DNA of 18,668 nucleotides from an uncultured Collinsella sp. (GCA_900542125.1 UQMO01000046.1:1-18668), one strand, 5' to 3'. Positions 7,623-13,931 are shown, counted from the first letter of the stretch. Numbers and translations are program-made. Notes: generated from the sequence alone by a model not told the origin.

Positions 7623-7787
7623 CAAAGCCCCTCAAACACAAGCAAAGCAACAAACAGCCTCAATAATACGGCAAAAGCCGTACCGATAACCCCGGTAAAT
7701 AGAACGGCAACGCCGATGACTAGGCAAAAACAGCGAGATGCCAAGAACGGAACCGCCGATGATTCCGCCAACGAAAGCGAGAACCCG
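7622..7787 (-). pseudogene. Possible frameshifted membrane-protein remnant before yigZ
   Basis: On the minus strand, 7787-7731 reads VLAFVGGIIGGSVLGISLF and the sequence just below, in the neighbouring frame, reads LVIGVAVLFTGVIGTAFAV and onward to LLRLFVALLVFEG. The two frames join if one T is removed from the T5 run at 7726-7730, giving a continuous, glycine-rich hydrophobic stretch of about 50 residues, like two transmembrane helices. No start codon with a ribosome binding site is seen; the upstream side runs into the structured element at 7776-7890, and the downstream side runs into yigZ. It may be a decayed gene, a sequencing indel or chance. No family is recognised. Confidence 0.22.
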
Positions 7788-7890
7788 TCAGCGCGAACAA
7801 GGTGCCTTGAAAGACGAGGGCATTGACCTTATGGTCATGCCCGAAGGCTTGAAAGGCAGATTGCCGCGCTGACGGGTTCGCAGCGTCAAC
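7776..7890 (-). ncRNA. Structured repeat element, copy 1 (3' of rnpB)
   Basis: A nested hairpin. Border AGCGA (7776-7780), a 15-nt arm GAACCCGTCAGCGCG (7781-7795), a 69-nt core (7796-7864), the perfectly complementary arm (7865-7879) and border GCAGCGTCAAC (7880-7890). Inside the core, TGCCTT pairs with AAGGCA and an inner hairpin pairs GGGCAT-GACC with GGTC-ATGCCC around a small loop, with one bulged base. Core and borders recur at 10869-10982 with different arms. Strand is assigned by position, because on the minus strand the element begins about 5 nt after the mature rnpB end. No T-run follows, so it is not an ordinary terminator. Function is unknown; a 3'-end or processing element, a small RNA or a mobile palindromic element are all possible. 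Confidence 0.7.
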
Positions 7891-7894
7891 AAAG

Positions 7895-8258
7895 TGCCGA
7901 GTGGGCCTGTAAGCCGGGTTCTGTCGTGAACGGTCATTTATCTTGTCTGCACGTTACCATGCAGCTCCACGCACGCTACCCGAACGCGGACCGGGCCGGC
8001 CCATAGCGTTCCTATTCGCGCTTGCTCCGGATGGGGCTTGCCAAGCCGCCGTGTTGCCACGACGCTGGTGGTCTCTTACACCACCGTTTCAGCTTTTCCC
8101 TTTACGCCTTGCGGCGCAGGTGGGAGTCTTCTTTTCTGCGGCGCTTTCCGTCGGATCACTCCGCCCGGCCGTTAGCCGGCATCCCGCCCTCTGGAGCCCG
8201 GACTTTCCTCACGCGTGCTGCAAGCAGCACATCGCGCGACCGTCTGGCCCACTCAGCA
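7895..8258 (-). ncRNA. rnpB: RNase P RNA (type A)
   Basis: The catalytic RNA of RNase P, which trims tRNA 5' ends. On the minus strand the 5' part carries the universal GAGGAAAGTCCGGGCTCC (8193-8210) and the 3' part carries ACAGAACCCGGCTTA (7910-7924). Between them the type A pattern is visible, including GCCGCAGAAAA and GTGTAAGAGACCACCAGC. The ends are set by helix P1: TGCTGAGTGGGCC (from 8258) pairs with GGCCCACTCGGCA (to 7895), with one G-U pair. A TACACT -10 box ends 7 nt upstream of the proposed 5' end. No canonical U-tract terminator follows; the structured element at 7776-7890 comes directly after it. The ends could be off by a few bases. Confidence 0.96.
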
Positions 8259-8523
8259 GTGCAAGAGTGTAGCACACCGTTGCCGCAGGCAATGGCACAA
8301 CACAAGCGTTCGACACGATAAACCAAGAACCGCGCTATGCAGTACAATAGAGTCGTCGATGGGCAACGTCGTCAGTCGAGACGCGACCGCGCTCCGCACC
8401 CCTCCGTCTACTCGGTGCGTTCCCGCCTCCTCCCCGAGGCGGGATGTCGGCATTTTTCATGCACCGACAACCCAATAGCCCGTGGACAGCCCGGGCAGCA
8501 TCGCGTACCTCAGCAACAAATGC
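8259..8523 (+). other. Gene-poor interval with a possible small RNA
   Basis: There is no convincing protein gene between rnpB and the rpsA terminator. On the plus strand a TACAAT -10-like box (8343-8348) is followed by two hairpins, CGCACC/GGTGCG (8395-8400 with 8414-8419) and TCCCGCCTC/GAGGCGGGA (8421-8429 with 8436-8444), and then five T at 8453-8457. Together these could delimit a transcript of about 100 nt. No -35 is evident and the T-run is 8 nt after the stem, so this is tentative. The frames here encode low-complexity Arg/Pro/Gly-rich peptides typical of non-coding GC-rich DNA. Confidence 0.3.
8266..8271 (-). promoter_or_regulatory. rnpB promoter, extended -10
   Basis: On the minus strand TGCTACACT gives an extended -10 (TGn plus TACACT, 8266-8271). 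A start site 7-8 nt downstream falls at 8258, which is the 5' end predicted independently from helix P1. A weak TTGCCT lies 15 nt upstream as a possible -35. Confidence 0.6.
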
Positions 8524-8557
8524 AAAAAGGGACCCGTCCATTGCGGACGGATCCCTT
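8524..8557 (-). terminator. Intrinsic terminator of rpsA
   Basis: Arms 8527-8539 and 8545-8557 pair over 13 bp with one G-U pair. On the minus strand the stem runs into five T (8524-8528). It lies 25 nt after the rpsA stop codon. Confidence 0.92.
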
Positions 8558-8581
8558 AAAACAAGTGATCGTCAAACCGAT

Positions 8582-9748
8582 TTACTCGGCGTCGGTCTCC
8601 TCGTCTTTCTTCTCGGAAGGCAGCGGGGTAACCTCGATCTCGACGCCCAGAGTCTCAGCAGCGGACTTCATGGACAGGGAGATACGACGACGGTCGAGGT
8701 CGATCTCCATGACCTTGACCTGAACCTTGTCGCCCACGTGGGTGACCTGAGAAGGCTGATCGACGTGCTTGTTGGCCATCTCGGAGATGTGCACCAGGCC
8801 CTCGATGCCCTCGCCCAGGTCGACGAAAGCGCCGAACGGGACAAGCTTGGTCACAGTGCCCTCGACGATAGCGCCGACGGGGTACTTCTTGACCAGTGCG
8901 CGCCACGGATCCTCGGTGGTCTGCTTGAGACCCAGGGAGATGCGCTCGCGGTTGAGGTCAACGTCGAGAACCTCGACCTCGACCTCCTGGCCGACCTTGA
9001 CAACCTCGGAAGGATGGTTGACGTGGTTCCAGGAGAGCTCGGAGATGTGGATGAGGCCGTCGATACCGCCGAGGTCGACGAAGGCGCCGAAGTCGACGAT
9101 GGAGGAAACGGTGCCCTGGAGACGCATGCCAGACTTGAGCTTGGACAGGATCTCGGAGCGCTCGGCCTTACGGGACTCCTCGAGCACGACGCGACGGGAG
9201 AGGACGACGTTGTTGCGGTTGCGGTCCATCTCGATGACGCGGGCCTCGATGCGGGTGCCCATGTAGGAGGTGAGGTCCTTGACGCGACGGAGGTCGACGA
9301 GGGAAGCGGGCAGGAAGCCACGCAGGCCGATGTCGAGAATCAGGCCGCCCTTGACAACCTCGATAACCTCGCCCTCGACGTTCTCGCCGGAGTTGAACTT
9401 CTCCTCGATGCGGTTCCAAGCACGCTCGTACTCGGCACGCTTCTTGGACAGGACCAGACGACCGTCCTTGTCCTCCTTCTGGAGTACCAGAGCCTCGATG
9501 GGATCACCGAGTGCAACGATGTCTGCAGGGTTAGCGTCCTTGCGGATGGACAGCTCGCGGACCGGGATAACGCCCTCGGACTTGAATCCGATGTCAACGA
9601 GCACCTCGTCATGCTCGATCTTAACGACAGTGCCGTTAACGAGATCGCCCTCATCAAAGTCGGTAATCGTACCGTCGATGAGGTTGTTCATCTCCTCCTC
9701 GTTGACATCGTCAAGAGAGAAAATGGACGAGTTCTGAATCTCACTCAA
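8582..9748 (-). CDS. rpsA: 30S ribosomal protein S1
   Basis: A 388-residue acidic protein with four S1 RNA-binding domains at about residues 36-103, 122-187, 207-275 and 292-361. The third and fourth carry the strongest OB-fold signature (GTVSSIVDFGAFVDLGGIDGLIHISE and GTVTKLVPFGAFVDLGEGIEGLVHISE, each cut here by natural spacing). A short charged tail (EKKDEETDAE) follows. Four domains rather than six is the usual state in Actinobacteria. S1 binds mRNA on the 30S subunit and aids initiation. The start is a TTG at 9748 with AAGGGG 7 nt before it; no upstream in-frame start exists nearby. It is transcribed alone, divergent from the HAD gene. Confidence 0.94.
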   Translation of the reverse strand: MSEIQNSSIFSLDDVNEEEMNNLIDGTITDFDEGDLVNGTVVKIEHDEVLVDIGFKSEGVIPVRELSIRKDANPADIVALGDPIEALVLQKEDKDGRLVLSKKRAEYERAWNRIEEKFNSGENVEGEVIEVVKGGLILDIGLRGFLPASLVDLRRVKDLTSYMGTRIEARVIEMDRNRNNVVLSRRVVLEESRKAERSEILSKLKSGMRLQGTVSSIVDFGAFVDLGGIDGLIHISELSWNHVNHPSEVVKVGQEVEVEVLDVDLNRERISLGLKQTTEDPWRALVKKYPVGAIVEGTVTKLVPFGAFVDLGEGIEGLVHISEMANKHVDQPSQVTHVGDKVQVKVMEIDLDRRRISLSMKSAAETLGVEIEVTPLPSEKKDEETDAE

Positions 9749-10063
9749 AGGTGGACCCCTTTCGAACTACGGGGCCCCGATTGCTAGGACCTACAGAAGG
9801 GTGCGACAAGCACACAACGTTTAGGAACACTCGGGAGCCGACAGATACTAATGTGACGCTTATGCAATCACGTTCGTATAGGTTACGGGGAAATGAGTTC
9901 GATTTCAAGCGTGAACTGCGATTTTTTACTCGTGTGGAGACTTTTTCGTAATCTTATGAACACTCGCCTCCGCAACTTGACGATAACCAGCCAGGCATTC
10001 GGCTTTGGGGTAAAGTATCCGGAGCCAACGATTCTAGATCGATTTTTCGAGAAAGGTGCCCGC
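9749..10063. promoter_or_regulatory. Divergent intergenic region between rpsA and the HAD gene
   Basis: This 315-nt region must hold the promoters of both divergent genes, but no hexamer pair stands out. Its rpsA-proximal end has the GC palindrome CGGGGCCCCG (9769-9778 region). The middle is AT-richer (about 9850-9960). An in-frame extension of the HAD gene runs back to 9893, but its residues (MSSISSVNCDFLLVW and onward) look untranslated. No RNA gene is recognised. Confidence 0.4.
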
Positions 10064-10822
10064 GTGCTCAAAGCAGTCGTTTTCGATATGGACGAAACGC
10101 TTCTCAGCATCAACCTCAACGCGTTCATCCTTCGCTATTTTAAGGATGTCTCTTCGATGCTCGCGGATATCGGGCGCCGCAGCCGCGGTGGCACGATGGC
10201 GCGCCTCGGCACCATCCTGGTCGACCTCAACGCCAATCGCCGCAGCGGCACGGACAACCGCACCAATCTTGAGTTTTACCAAGAAGAGGTCGAGCGCCGA
10301 TGCGGGATCTGCCTCTCCGATCCCCTCATCTACGAGGCGTTTACCTACTATGACCGCGAAGTTCTTCCGTACAAGAACGACGATGTCATTAACGCCCACG
10401 CCATGCCGGGCGCACACGCCGCGCTCCAGGCCGTACAGGACGCAGGGCTGCGCTGCGCGCTCTTTACCAACCCCAGCTTTCCCCAGGGGGCCATCGAGTG
10501 CCGCATGGGTTGGGGCGACCTGGCCGACGCCCCCTTTGAACTCGTGACGCACATGGGAAACGCCACCCGCTGCAAGCCCGATGCCACCTACTATCTAGAG
10601 CAGCTTCAGGTGATGGGGCTCGAGCCACACGAGGTCCTTATGGTGGGCAACGATCCCAAGCGCGACTTCCCCAGTCCCGCCTGCGGCATTCAAACTGCCT
10701 ATGTTGGCCAGGGAAAACCCGGCCGAGCCACCTGGCGCGGAACCATGGAAGACTTCGCCCGCGACTTTAACGCCGTAATCGAAGCCTTCTACGAACACCA
10801 AGTAGCCGACGAACTGTCGTAG
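10064..10822 (+). CDS. HAD family hydrolase
   Basis: A 252-residue cytosolic phosphatase-type protein of the haloacid dehalogenase superfamily. Motif I is VVFDMDETLL (nucleophile Asp8, general acid Asp10), motif II is LFTNPS (Thr135), motif III is the Lys of CKPD (Lys171) and motif IV is VGNDPKRD (residues 194-201). The helical insert between motif I and the core (about residues 17-110) is the cap. The start is a GTG at 10064, with GAAAGG 7 nt before it and the core strand beginning at once; upstream ATG codons lack a ribosome binding site and would add a non-family extension. The substrate is unknown; phosphoglycolate-like small phosphate esters are usual for this class. Confidence 0.87.
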   Translation: MLKAVVFDMDETLLSINLNAFILRYFKDVSSMLADIGRRSRGGTMARLGTILVDLNANRRSGTDNRTNLEFYQEEVERRCGICLSDPLIYEAFTYYDREVLPYKNDDVINAHAMPGAHAALQAVQDAGLRCALFTNPSFPQGAIECRMGWGDLADAPFELVTHMGNATRCKPDATYYLEQLQVMGLEPHEVLMVGNDPKRDFPSPACGIQTAYVGQGKPGRATWRGTMEDFARDFNAVIEAFYEHQVADELS

Positions 10823-10868
10823 GACCCCTCGCTCCAAACCAAATATCGCCGCAGGTTGAGCACAAGTC

Positions 10869-10982
10869 AGCGAAAATGCCCCTAAGCGAGCAATGTGCCT
10901 TGAAAGAGGAGGGCATAGGCCTTCTGGCCATGCCCGACGATTGAAAGGCAGATTGCCGCTTAGGGGCATTTGCAGCGTCGAC
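10869..10982 (-). ncRNA. Structured repeat element, copy 2 (3' of cyuA)
   Basis: Second copy of the element at 7776-7890, same orientation. Border AGCGA (10869-10873), arm AAATGCCCCTAAGCG (10874-10888), a 68-nt core (10889-10956), the perfectly complementary arm (10957-10971) and border GCAGCGTCGAC (10972-10982). The core matches copy 1 at most positions, and the inner hairpin changes a pair in concert (GACC/GGTC in copy 1, GGCC/GGCC here). GCAAT/ATTGC pairing next to the arm is stronger than in copy 1. On the minus strand it follows the cyuA stop by about 30 nt, after another hairpin; on the plus strand it follows the HAD gene by 46 nt. Confidence 0.7.
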
Positions 10983-10984
10983 TG

Positions 10985-11012
10985 GTTACGCGGTTTGGTA
11001 AAACCGCGTAAC
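10985..11012. repeat. 12-bp perfect palindromic hairpin at the cyuA stop codon
   Basis: Arms GTTACGCGGTTT (10985-10996) and AAACCGCGTAAC (11001-11012) are exact complements with a 4-nt loop. The last base overlaps the cyuA stop codon. No T-run follows on either strand, so it is more like a REP-type palindrome or a 3'-end stabiliser than an intrinsic terminator. Confidence 0.85.
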
Positions 11013-12331
11013 TAGCACACCTGGGTTTTGCCGATCATGATGTTGAGGATCTCGATGTCGGTGTCCTTCATGCCCACGCGGCCTACGTAGCCCATACTGG
11101 CGATTGTTTGCTCAACGGTATCTTGGATCAGGCCCTCGCCGGCGCGGAAGCCGCGACCCTGCATGGCCATATCATGGCCCAGAATCGCCGCATCGACGGC
11201 AGCCGAGATCTTGGCGGCACAGCTCGCCTTGGCGCCGTCGCACACGATGCCGCCCACGTTACCGAGCGTGTTCGAGACGGTCGCGCCAATCTGTTCGCGC
11301 GTGCCACCGCACAGCCAGGTAATCGCAGCGCCGGCGCCGCACGCAGCGCAAATAGCACCGCAAAACGCCGAAAGCGCACCAATATAGCTCTTGATATGCA
11401 CGGCGATAAGATCGGACAGCATCACGGCGCGCACCAGGCGCTCGTGGTCGCAACGCAGGTACTCGGCATACTCCATGACGGGCAATGCGCAGGTAATGCC
11501 CTGATTGCCCGAGCCGCACACAATGGCGACCGGCAGCGCGCAACCGTTCATGCGGGCGTCGGACCCGGCGGCCGCACGGGCACGGGCGCGGCAGGCGACG
11601 TCATCGGCACGAGCACCCAGCAGCGTACGGCCCACCTCGGCGCCCCAAGCGTGCGCGAGACCCTCGGCACTGATCGCGCCATTCAGCTCAATCTGACGCT
11701 CAACGGCAGCGCGGGCGTCCTCAATGTCACCGTCCTCGATAAAGTCGATGATGGTCTCGATCGACATGGGCGTGTCGGCGTTATCTGCCGCACGCTCGGC
11801 CACCACGCGCTCGGCGCAGGCGGCGCACTCCCCCGCCGACTTACCGCATACCGGAATACCGTCGAGCGTATGGCACGTGACATTGGTGTGGTGGTCGGTA
11901 ATCTCGACGACCGCGGTATGGCCCCCGGCCGTCGCAGTCACCTTGATGTAGAGGTTGGGCACACCCTCGACAAGCGACACATCGCAGTAGCCGGCGTCGG
12001 CGAGGAGCTCGGCCACGCGTGCACGGTCTTCATCGTTAACGCTCTCAAGCACCTCGAGCGCGCTCTTGGCGTCGCCGCCCACGGCACCCAGCACGGCCGC
12101 GGCCTCAATACCGTGCATACCGCCCGAGTTGGGCACGGTCACACTCTTAACGTTCTTGATGATGTTGCCCGAGCAGGCAACGTCCATGTGATCGGGTTCA
12201 CAGGCGAGCGTCTGGCTCGCCAGCGCCGCTGCATAGGCAACGGCAATGGGCTCGGTGCAGCCGAGTGCACAGACAAGCTCGCGGTTCAAAACATCGCAAA
12301 ACGCGGCATCACGAAGGGAATCGGTAGGCAT
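11012..12331 (-). CDS. cyuA: L-cysteine desulfidase, CyuA/YhaM (UPF0597) family
   Basis: A 439-residue cytosolic protein of the Fe-S-dependent serine dehydratase alpha-like/UPF0597 family. Known members break L-cysteine into pyruvate, ammonia and hydrogen sulfide with a [4Fe-4S] cluster. The N-terminal signature ALGCTEPIAVA (GCTEP at residues 24-28) supplies a conserved cysteine. The SGNIIKNV and PNSGG segments and the C-terminal half with VCGSGNQGI and several cysteines (AFCGAICAACGAG) match the family. It is annotated in some genomes as a serine dehydratase subunit. The ATG at 12331 has AGGAG 6 nt before it. No CyuP transporter gene or CyuR regulator gene lies nearby. A TTTGAT/ATCAAA operator-like site precedes it. 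Confidence 0.85.
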   Translation of the reverse strand: MPTDSLRDAAFCDVLNRELVCALGCTEPIAVAYAAALASQTLACEPDHMDVACSGNIIKNVKSVTVPNSGGMHGIEAAAVLGAVGGDAKSALEVLESVNDEDRARVAELLADAGYCDVSLVEGVPNLYIKVTATAGGHTAVVEITDHHTNVTCHTLDGIPVCGKSAGECAACAERVVAERAADNADTPMSIETIIDFIEDGDIEDARAAVERQIELNGAISAEGLAHAWGAEVGRTLLGARADDVACRARARAAAGSDARMNGCALPVAIVCGSGNQGITCALPVMEYAEYLRCDHERLVRAVMLSDLIAVHIKSYIGALSAFCGAICAACGAGAAITWLCGGTREQIGATVSNTLGNVGGIVCDGAKASCAAKISAAVDAAILGHDMAMQGRGFRAGEGLIQDTVEQTIASMGYVGRVGMKDTDIEILNIMIGKTQVC

Positions 12332-12385
12332 AGGTATCTCCTGCTTGCATAACGGGCTGGGCTCTCAAAAAAGTTAGCTCCTTTA

Positions 12386-12405
12386 TTTGATAACAATGCA
12401 TCAAA
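12386..12405. promoter_or_regulatory. Operator-like inverted repeat before cyuA
   Basis: TTTGAT and ATCAAA flank an 8-nt spacer, about 55-75 nt upstream of the cyuA start codon in an otherwise AT-rich patch. The minus strand just upstream offers TTGCGG, 15 nt before TATCAA, as a poor promoter that would overlap this site. It fits a regulator binding site but the regulator is unknown. Confidence 0.4.
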
Positions 12406-12490
12406 AACCGCAACCATGGTTCCGGCAGACGGCGCTCAAGCGCTAACTGACGACATTCATTCACGAGAAGCCAGTCTTGTTGCCTGCTAA

Positions 12491-12520
12491 AGCGTTTGAC
12501 CAAAAAACGCTCGAGCGTTT
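12491..12520. promoter_or_regulatory. Palindromic half-site cluster before rpiB
   Basis: AAACGCTCGAGCGTTT (12505-12520) is a perfect 16-bp palindrome. A third copy of its half-site, AGCGTTT, lies at 12491-12497. A -35-like TTGACC (12496-12501) sits between them, and a TATCAT -10-like box occurs at 12536-12541 but is too far from it for one promoter. The arrangement suggests a repressor or activator site controlling rpiB. Confidence 0.45.
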
Positions 12521-12602
12521 ACGCAAAAGTCGCGCTATCATGCAGTCGAACGCGGTAAACACCTTTAGCATTTGCGCCGCACAGACCAGAGAGGAACCAT
12601 CC

Positions 12603-13070
12603 ATGAAGATCGGTATCGGTAACGACCACGCCGCCGTCGAGCTCAAGAACATCATTTCCGAGCACCTGAAGGAGCGCGGCTGCGAGGTCGTGAACTTTGG
12701 CACCGACACCTCCGAGAGCTTTGACTACCCCATCGCTGGCTACAAGGTGGGTAAGGCCGTTGCCAACGGCGACGTCGACCTGGGCATCCTCATCTGTGGC
12801 ACCGGTGTCGGGATTAGCCTGGCTGCCAACAAGGTCGAGGGCGTACGCGCCGTCGTGTGCTCCGAGCCCTTCAGCGCCAAGCTCTCCCGCATGCACAACA
12901 ATACCAACGTGCTCGCCTTTGGCGCCCGCGTCGTGGGCTCCGAGCTCTCCAAGATGATTGTCGACGAGTGGCTCGACGCCGAGTTTGAGGGTGGTCGTCA
13001 CGAGCGTCGCGTTAACCTCCTCAACGAGATCGATCACACGCGCGGCCTTAAGATCGTCGACGAAGCCTAA
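12603..13070 (+). CDS. rpiB: Ribose-5-phosphate isomerase B
   Basis: A 155-residue RpiB/LacA/LacB family enzyme that interconverts ribose 5-phosphate and ribulose 5-phosphate in the pentose phosphate pathway. Motifs are IGNDHAA at the start, the active-site loop ICGTGVGISLAANK (residues 64-77, catalytic Cys65) and RMHNNTNVLAFGAR (96-109, with His98). LacAB-type sugar isomerases belong to the same family, but lac genes are absent and RpiB is the simplest call. The ATG at 12603 is preceded by AGAGGA/GAGGAA at about 8 nt; an in-frame extension back to 12477 lacks a ribosome binding site. A strong hairpin follows the stop. The gene is divergent from cyuA. Confidence 0.93.
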   Translation: MKIGIGNDHAAVELKNIISEHLKERGCEVVNFGTDTSESFDYPIAGYKVGKAVANGDVDLGILICGTGVGISLAANKVEGVRAVVCSEPFSAKLSRMHNNTNVLAFGARVVGSELSKMIVDEWLDAEFEGGRHERRVNLLNEIDHTRGLKIVDEA

Positions 13071-13097
13071 ACTATTCAGTGCCACAAGCTAACAGCA

Positions 13098-13132
13098 GGG
13101 GCCCGCTCGGAACACATGTCCGAGCGGGCCCC
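13098..13132 (+). terminator. Hairpin terminator of rpiB
   Basis: Arms 13098-13111 and 13119-13132 pair perfectly over 14 bp (GGGGCCCGCTCGGA and its complement) with a 7-nt loop. The following TTCATAGATTTT is only moderately T-rich. It lies 28 nt after the rpiB stop. Confidence 0.85.
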
Positions 13133-13145
13133 TTCATAGATTTTG

Positions 13146-13183
13146 AAATAAAAGGGCGCCGCGGATGAAGTTCCGCGGCGCCC
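13146..13183 (-). terminator. Intrinsic terminator of ndk
   Basis: Arms 13154-13165 and 13172-13183 form a 12-bp perfect GC-rich stem with a 6-nt loop. On the minus strand it is followed by TTTTATTT (13146-13153). It lies about 40 nt after the ndk stop. Confidence 0.92.
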
Positions 13184-13221
13184 AAGCCACACGCTAACAG
13201 CTTTAAGGAGTCAAAGCTGGT

Positions 13222-13626
13222 TTAGCCAAAGAAGCGCTTGATCTCAATCTCGGCATTCTCCAAGCAGTCGGAGCCGTGGATCACGTTGGCGTTGACATCG
13301 ACGGCAAAGTCGCCGCGGATGGTGCCGGGGGCAGCGTCAAGCGGGTTGGTAGCGCCCATGAGGGTGCGCATCTTAGCAACAGCGGAGAGACCGGAAACGA
13401 CCATCTTGACGACCGGACCGCTCGTCATAAAGTCGCAGAGACCGCCAAAGAAGGGCTTGTCGGCCAGATGGGCGTAGTGCTCCTCGACGGTAGCGCGCTC
13501 GAGCGTGGTCATCTCCATGCGCTCGATGACAAGACCGCTGCGCTCAATGCGAGCAACAATCTCGCCGATTTTGCGATCGCGCACGGCGTCGGGCTTAATC
13601 ATGATGAAGGTCTTCTCGATAGCCAT
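13222..13626 (-). CDS. ndk: Nucleoside diphosphate kinase
   Basis: A 134-residue enzyme that moves the gamma phosphate from ATP to nucleoside diphosphates and keeps NTP and dNTP pools balanced. The N-terminus TFIMIKPDAV holds the ATP-contacting Lys11, and the active site NVIHGSD carries the phosphorylated His117. Length is normal for bacterial Ndk. The ATG at 13626 has GAAAGG 8 nt before it. It is convergent with rpiB, and each gene has its own hairpin. A good extended -10 promoter lies 65 nt upstream. Confidence 0.96.
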   Translation of the reverse strand: MAIEKTFIMIKPDAVRDRKIGEIVARIERSGLVIERMEMTTLERATVEEHYAHLADKPFFGGLCDFMTSGPVVKMVVSGLSAVAKMRTLMGATNPLDAAPGTIRGDFAVDVNANVIHGSDCLENAEIEIKRFFG

Positions 13627-13690
13627 AAAAGTAGCCTTTCAAGTAGGTTCGCGCGTGCCCAAGTCCCATTCCGGCACCCGCCTGGACTGC

Positions 13691-13719
13691 ATCGTAACAG
13701 AGTTTTAGCTGCAGTTAAA
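13691..13719 (-). promoter_or_regulatory. Candidate ndk promoter
   Basis: On the minus strand TGTTACGAT gives an extended -10 (TGn plus TACGAT, 13691-13696). TTTAAC (13714-13719) stands 17 nt upstream as a -35. This predicts a leader of about 58 nt. Just upstream lie two copies of a 14-nt direct repeat (13730-13761). Confidence 0.5.
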
Positions 13720-13729
13720 CAAAAAGCTG

Positions 13730-13761
13730 TTTATTGAAACGTTGCAATTTATTGAAGCGTT
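13730..13761. repeat. Two 14-nt direct repeats upstream of the ndk promoter
   Basis: TTTATTGAAACGTT (13730-13743) and TTTATTGAAGCGTT (13748-13761) differ at one base and are 18 nt apart. On the minus strand they lie directly upstream of the proposed -35, where an activator could bind. Confidence 0.6.
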
Positions 13762-13931
13762 CCATATGTGTCACTTCTGTTTCGAAGCCCGATTAGAGTA
13801 CCATCCGACTGCCCATCAACCGCATCGAGCAGAGCAGACGGTCGGTTGCCGCCCGCGAACGTACCCCCTTCACAACCTGCCCAAAGGTCCTACAGAACTT
13901 CTCGACAAGCCCCTCCCCCATAGCAACAAAA
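13762..13931. other. Non-coding interval between ndk and argH
   Basis: The 386-nt gap between ndk and argH holds the ndk promoter and repeats at one end and the argH terminator at the other. In the middle (13762-13925) I see no gene, tRNA or strong hairpin. A plus-strand open frame here has no ribosome binding site and no recognisable product. Confidence 0.5.

Noticed and set aside
8335..8541. Minus-strand ORF (68 codons) between rpnB-side promoter and rpsA terminator
   Set aside because: It runs across the rpsA terminator, has Arg/Gly-rich low-complexity content and has no family signature.
8444..9787. Long plus-strand frame opposite rpsA
   Set aside because: It is rich in Leu, Asp and Val because it mirrors S1-domain codons; it has no ribosome binding site and the opposite strand is unmistakably rpsA.
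7776..10982. Integron attC site or retron RNA as identity of the structured repeat
   Set aside because: attC R-box geometry is not present and no integrase or reverse transcriptase gene lies in the window; only a general likeness of nested inverted repeats remains.
12309..12503. 64-codon minus-strand ORF ending inside the cyuA start
   Set aside because: It overlaps the cyuA start and its ribosome binding site and includes the AT-rich promoter patch; no domain is recognised.
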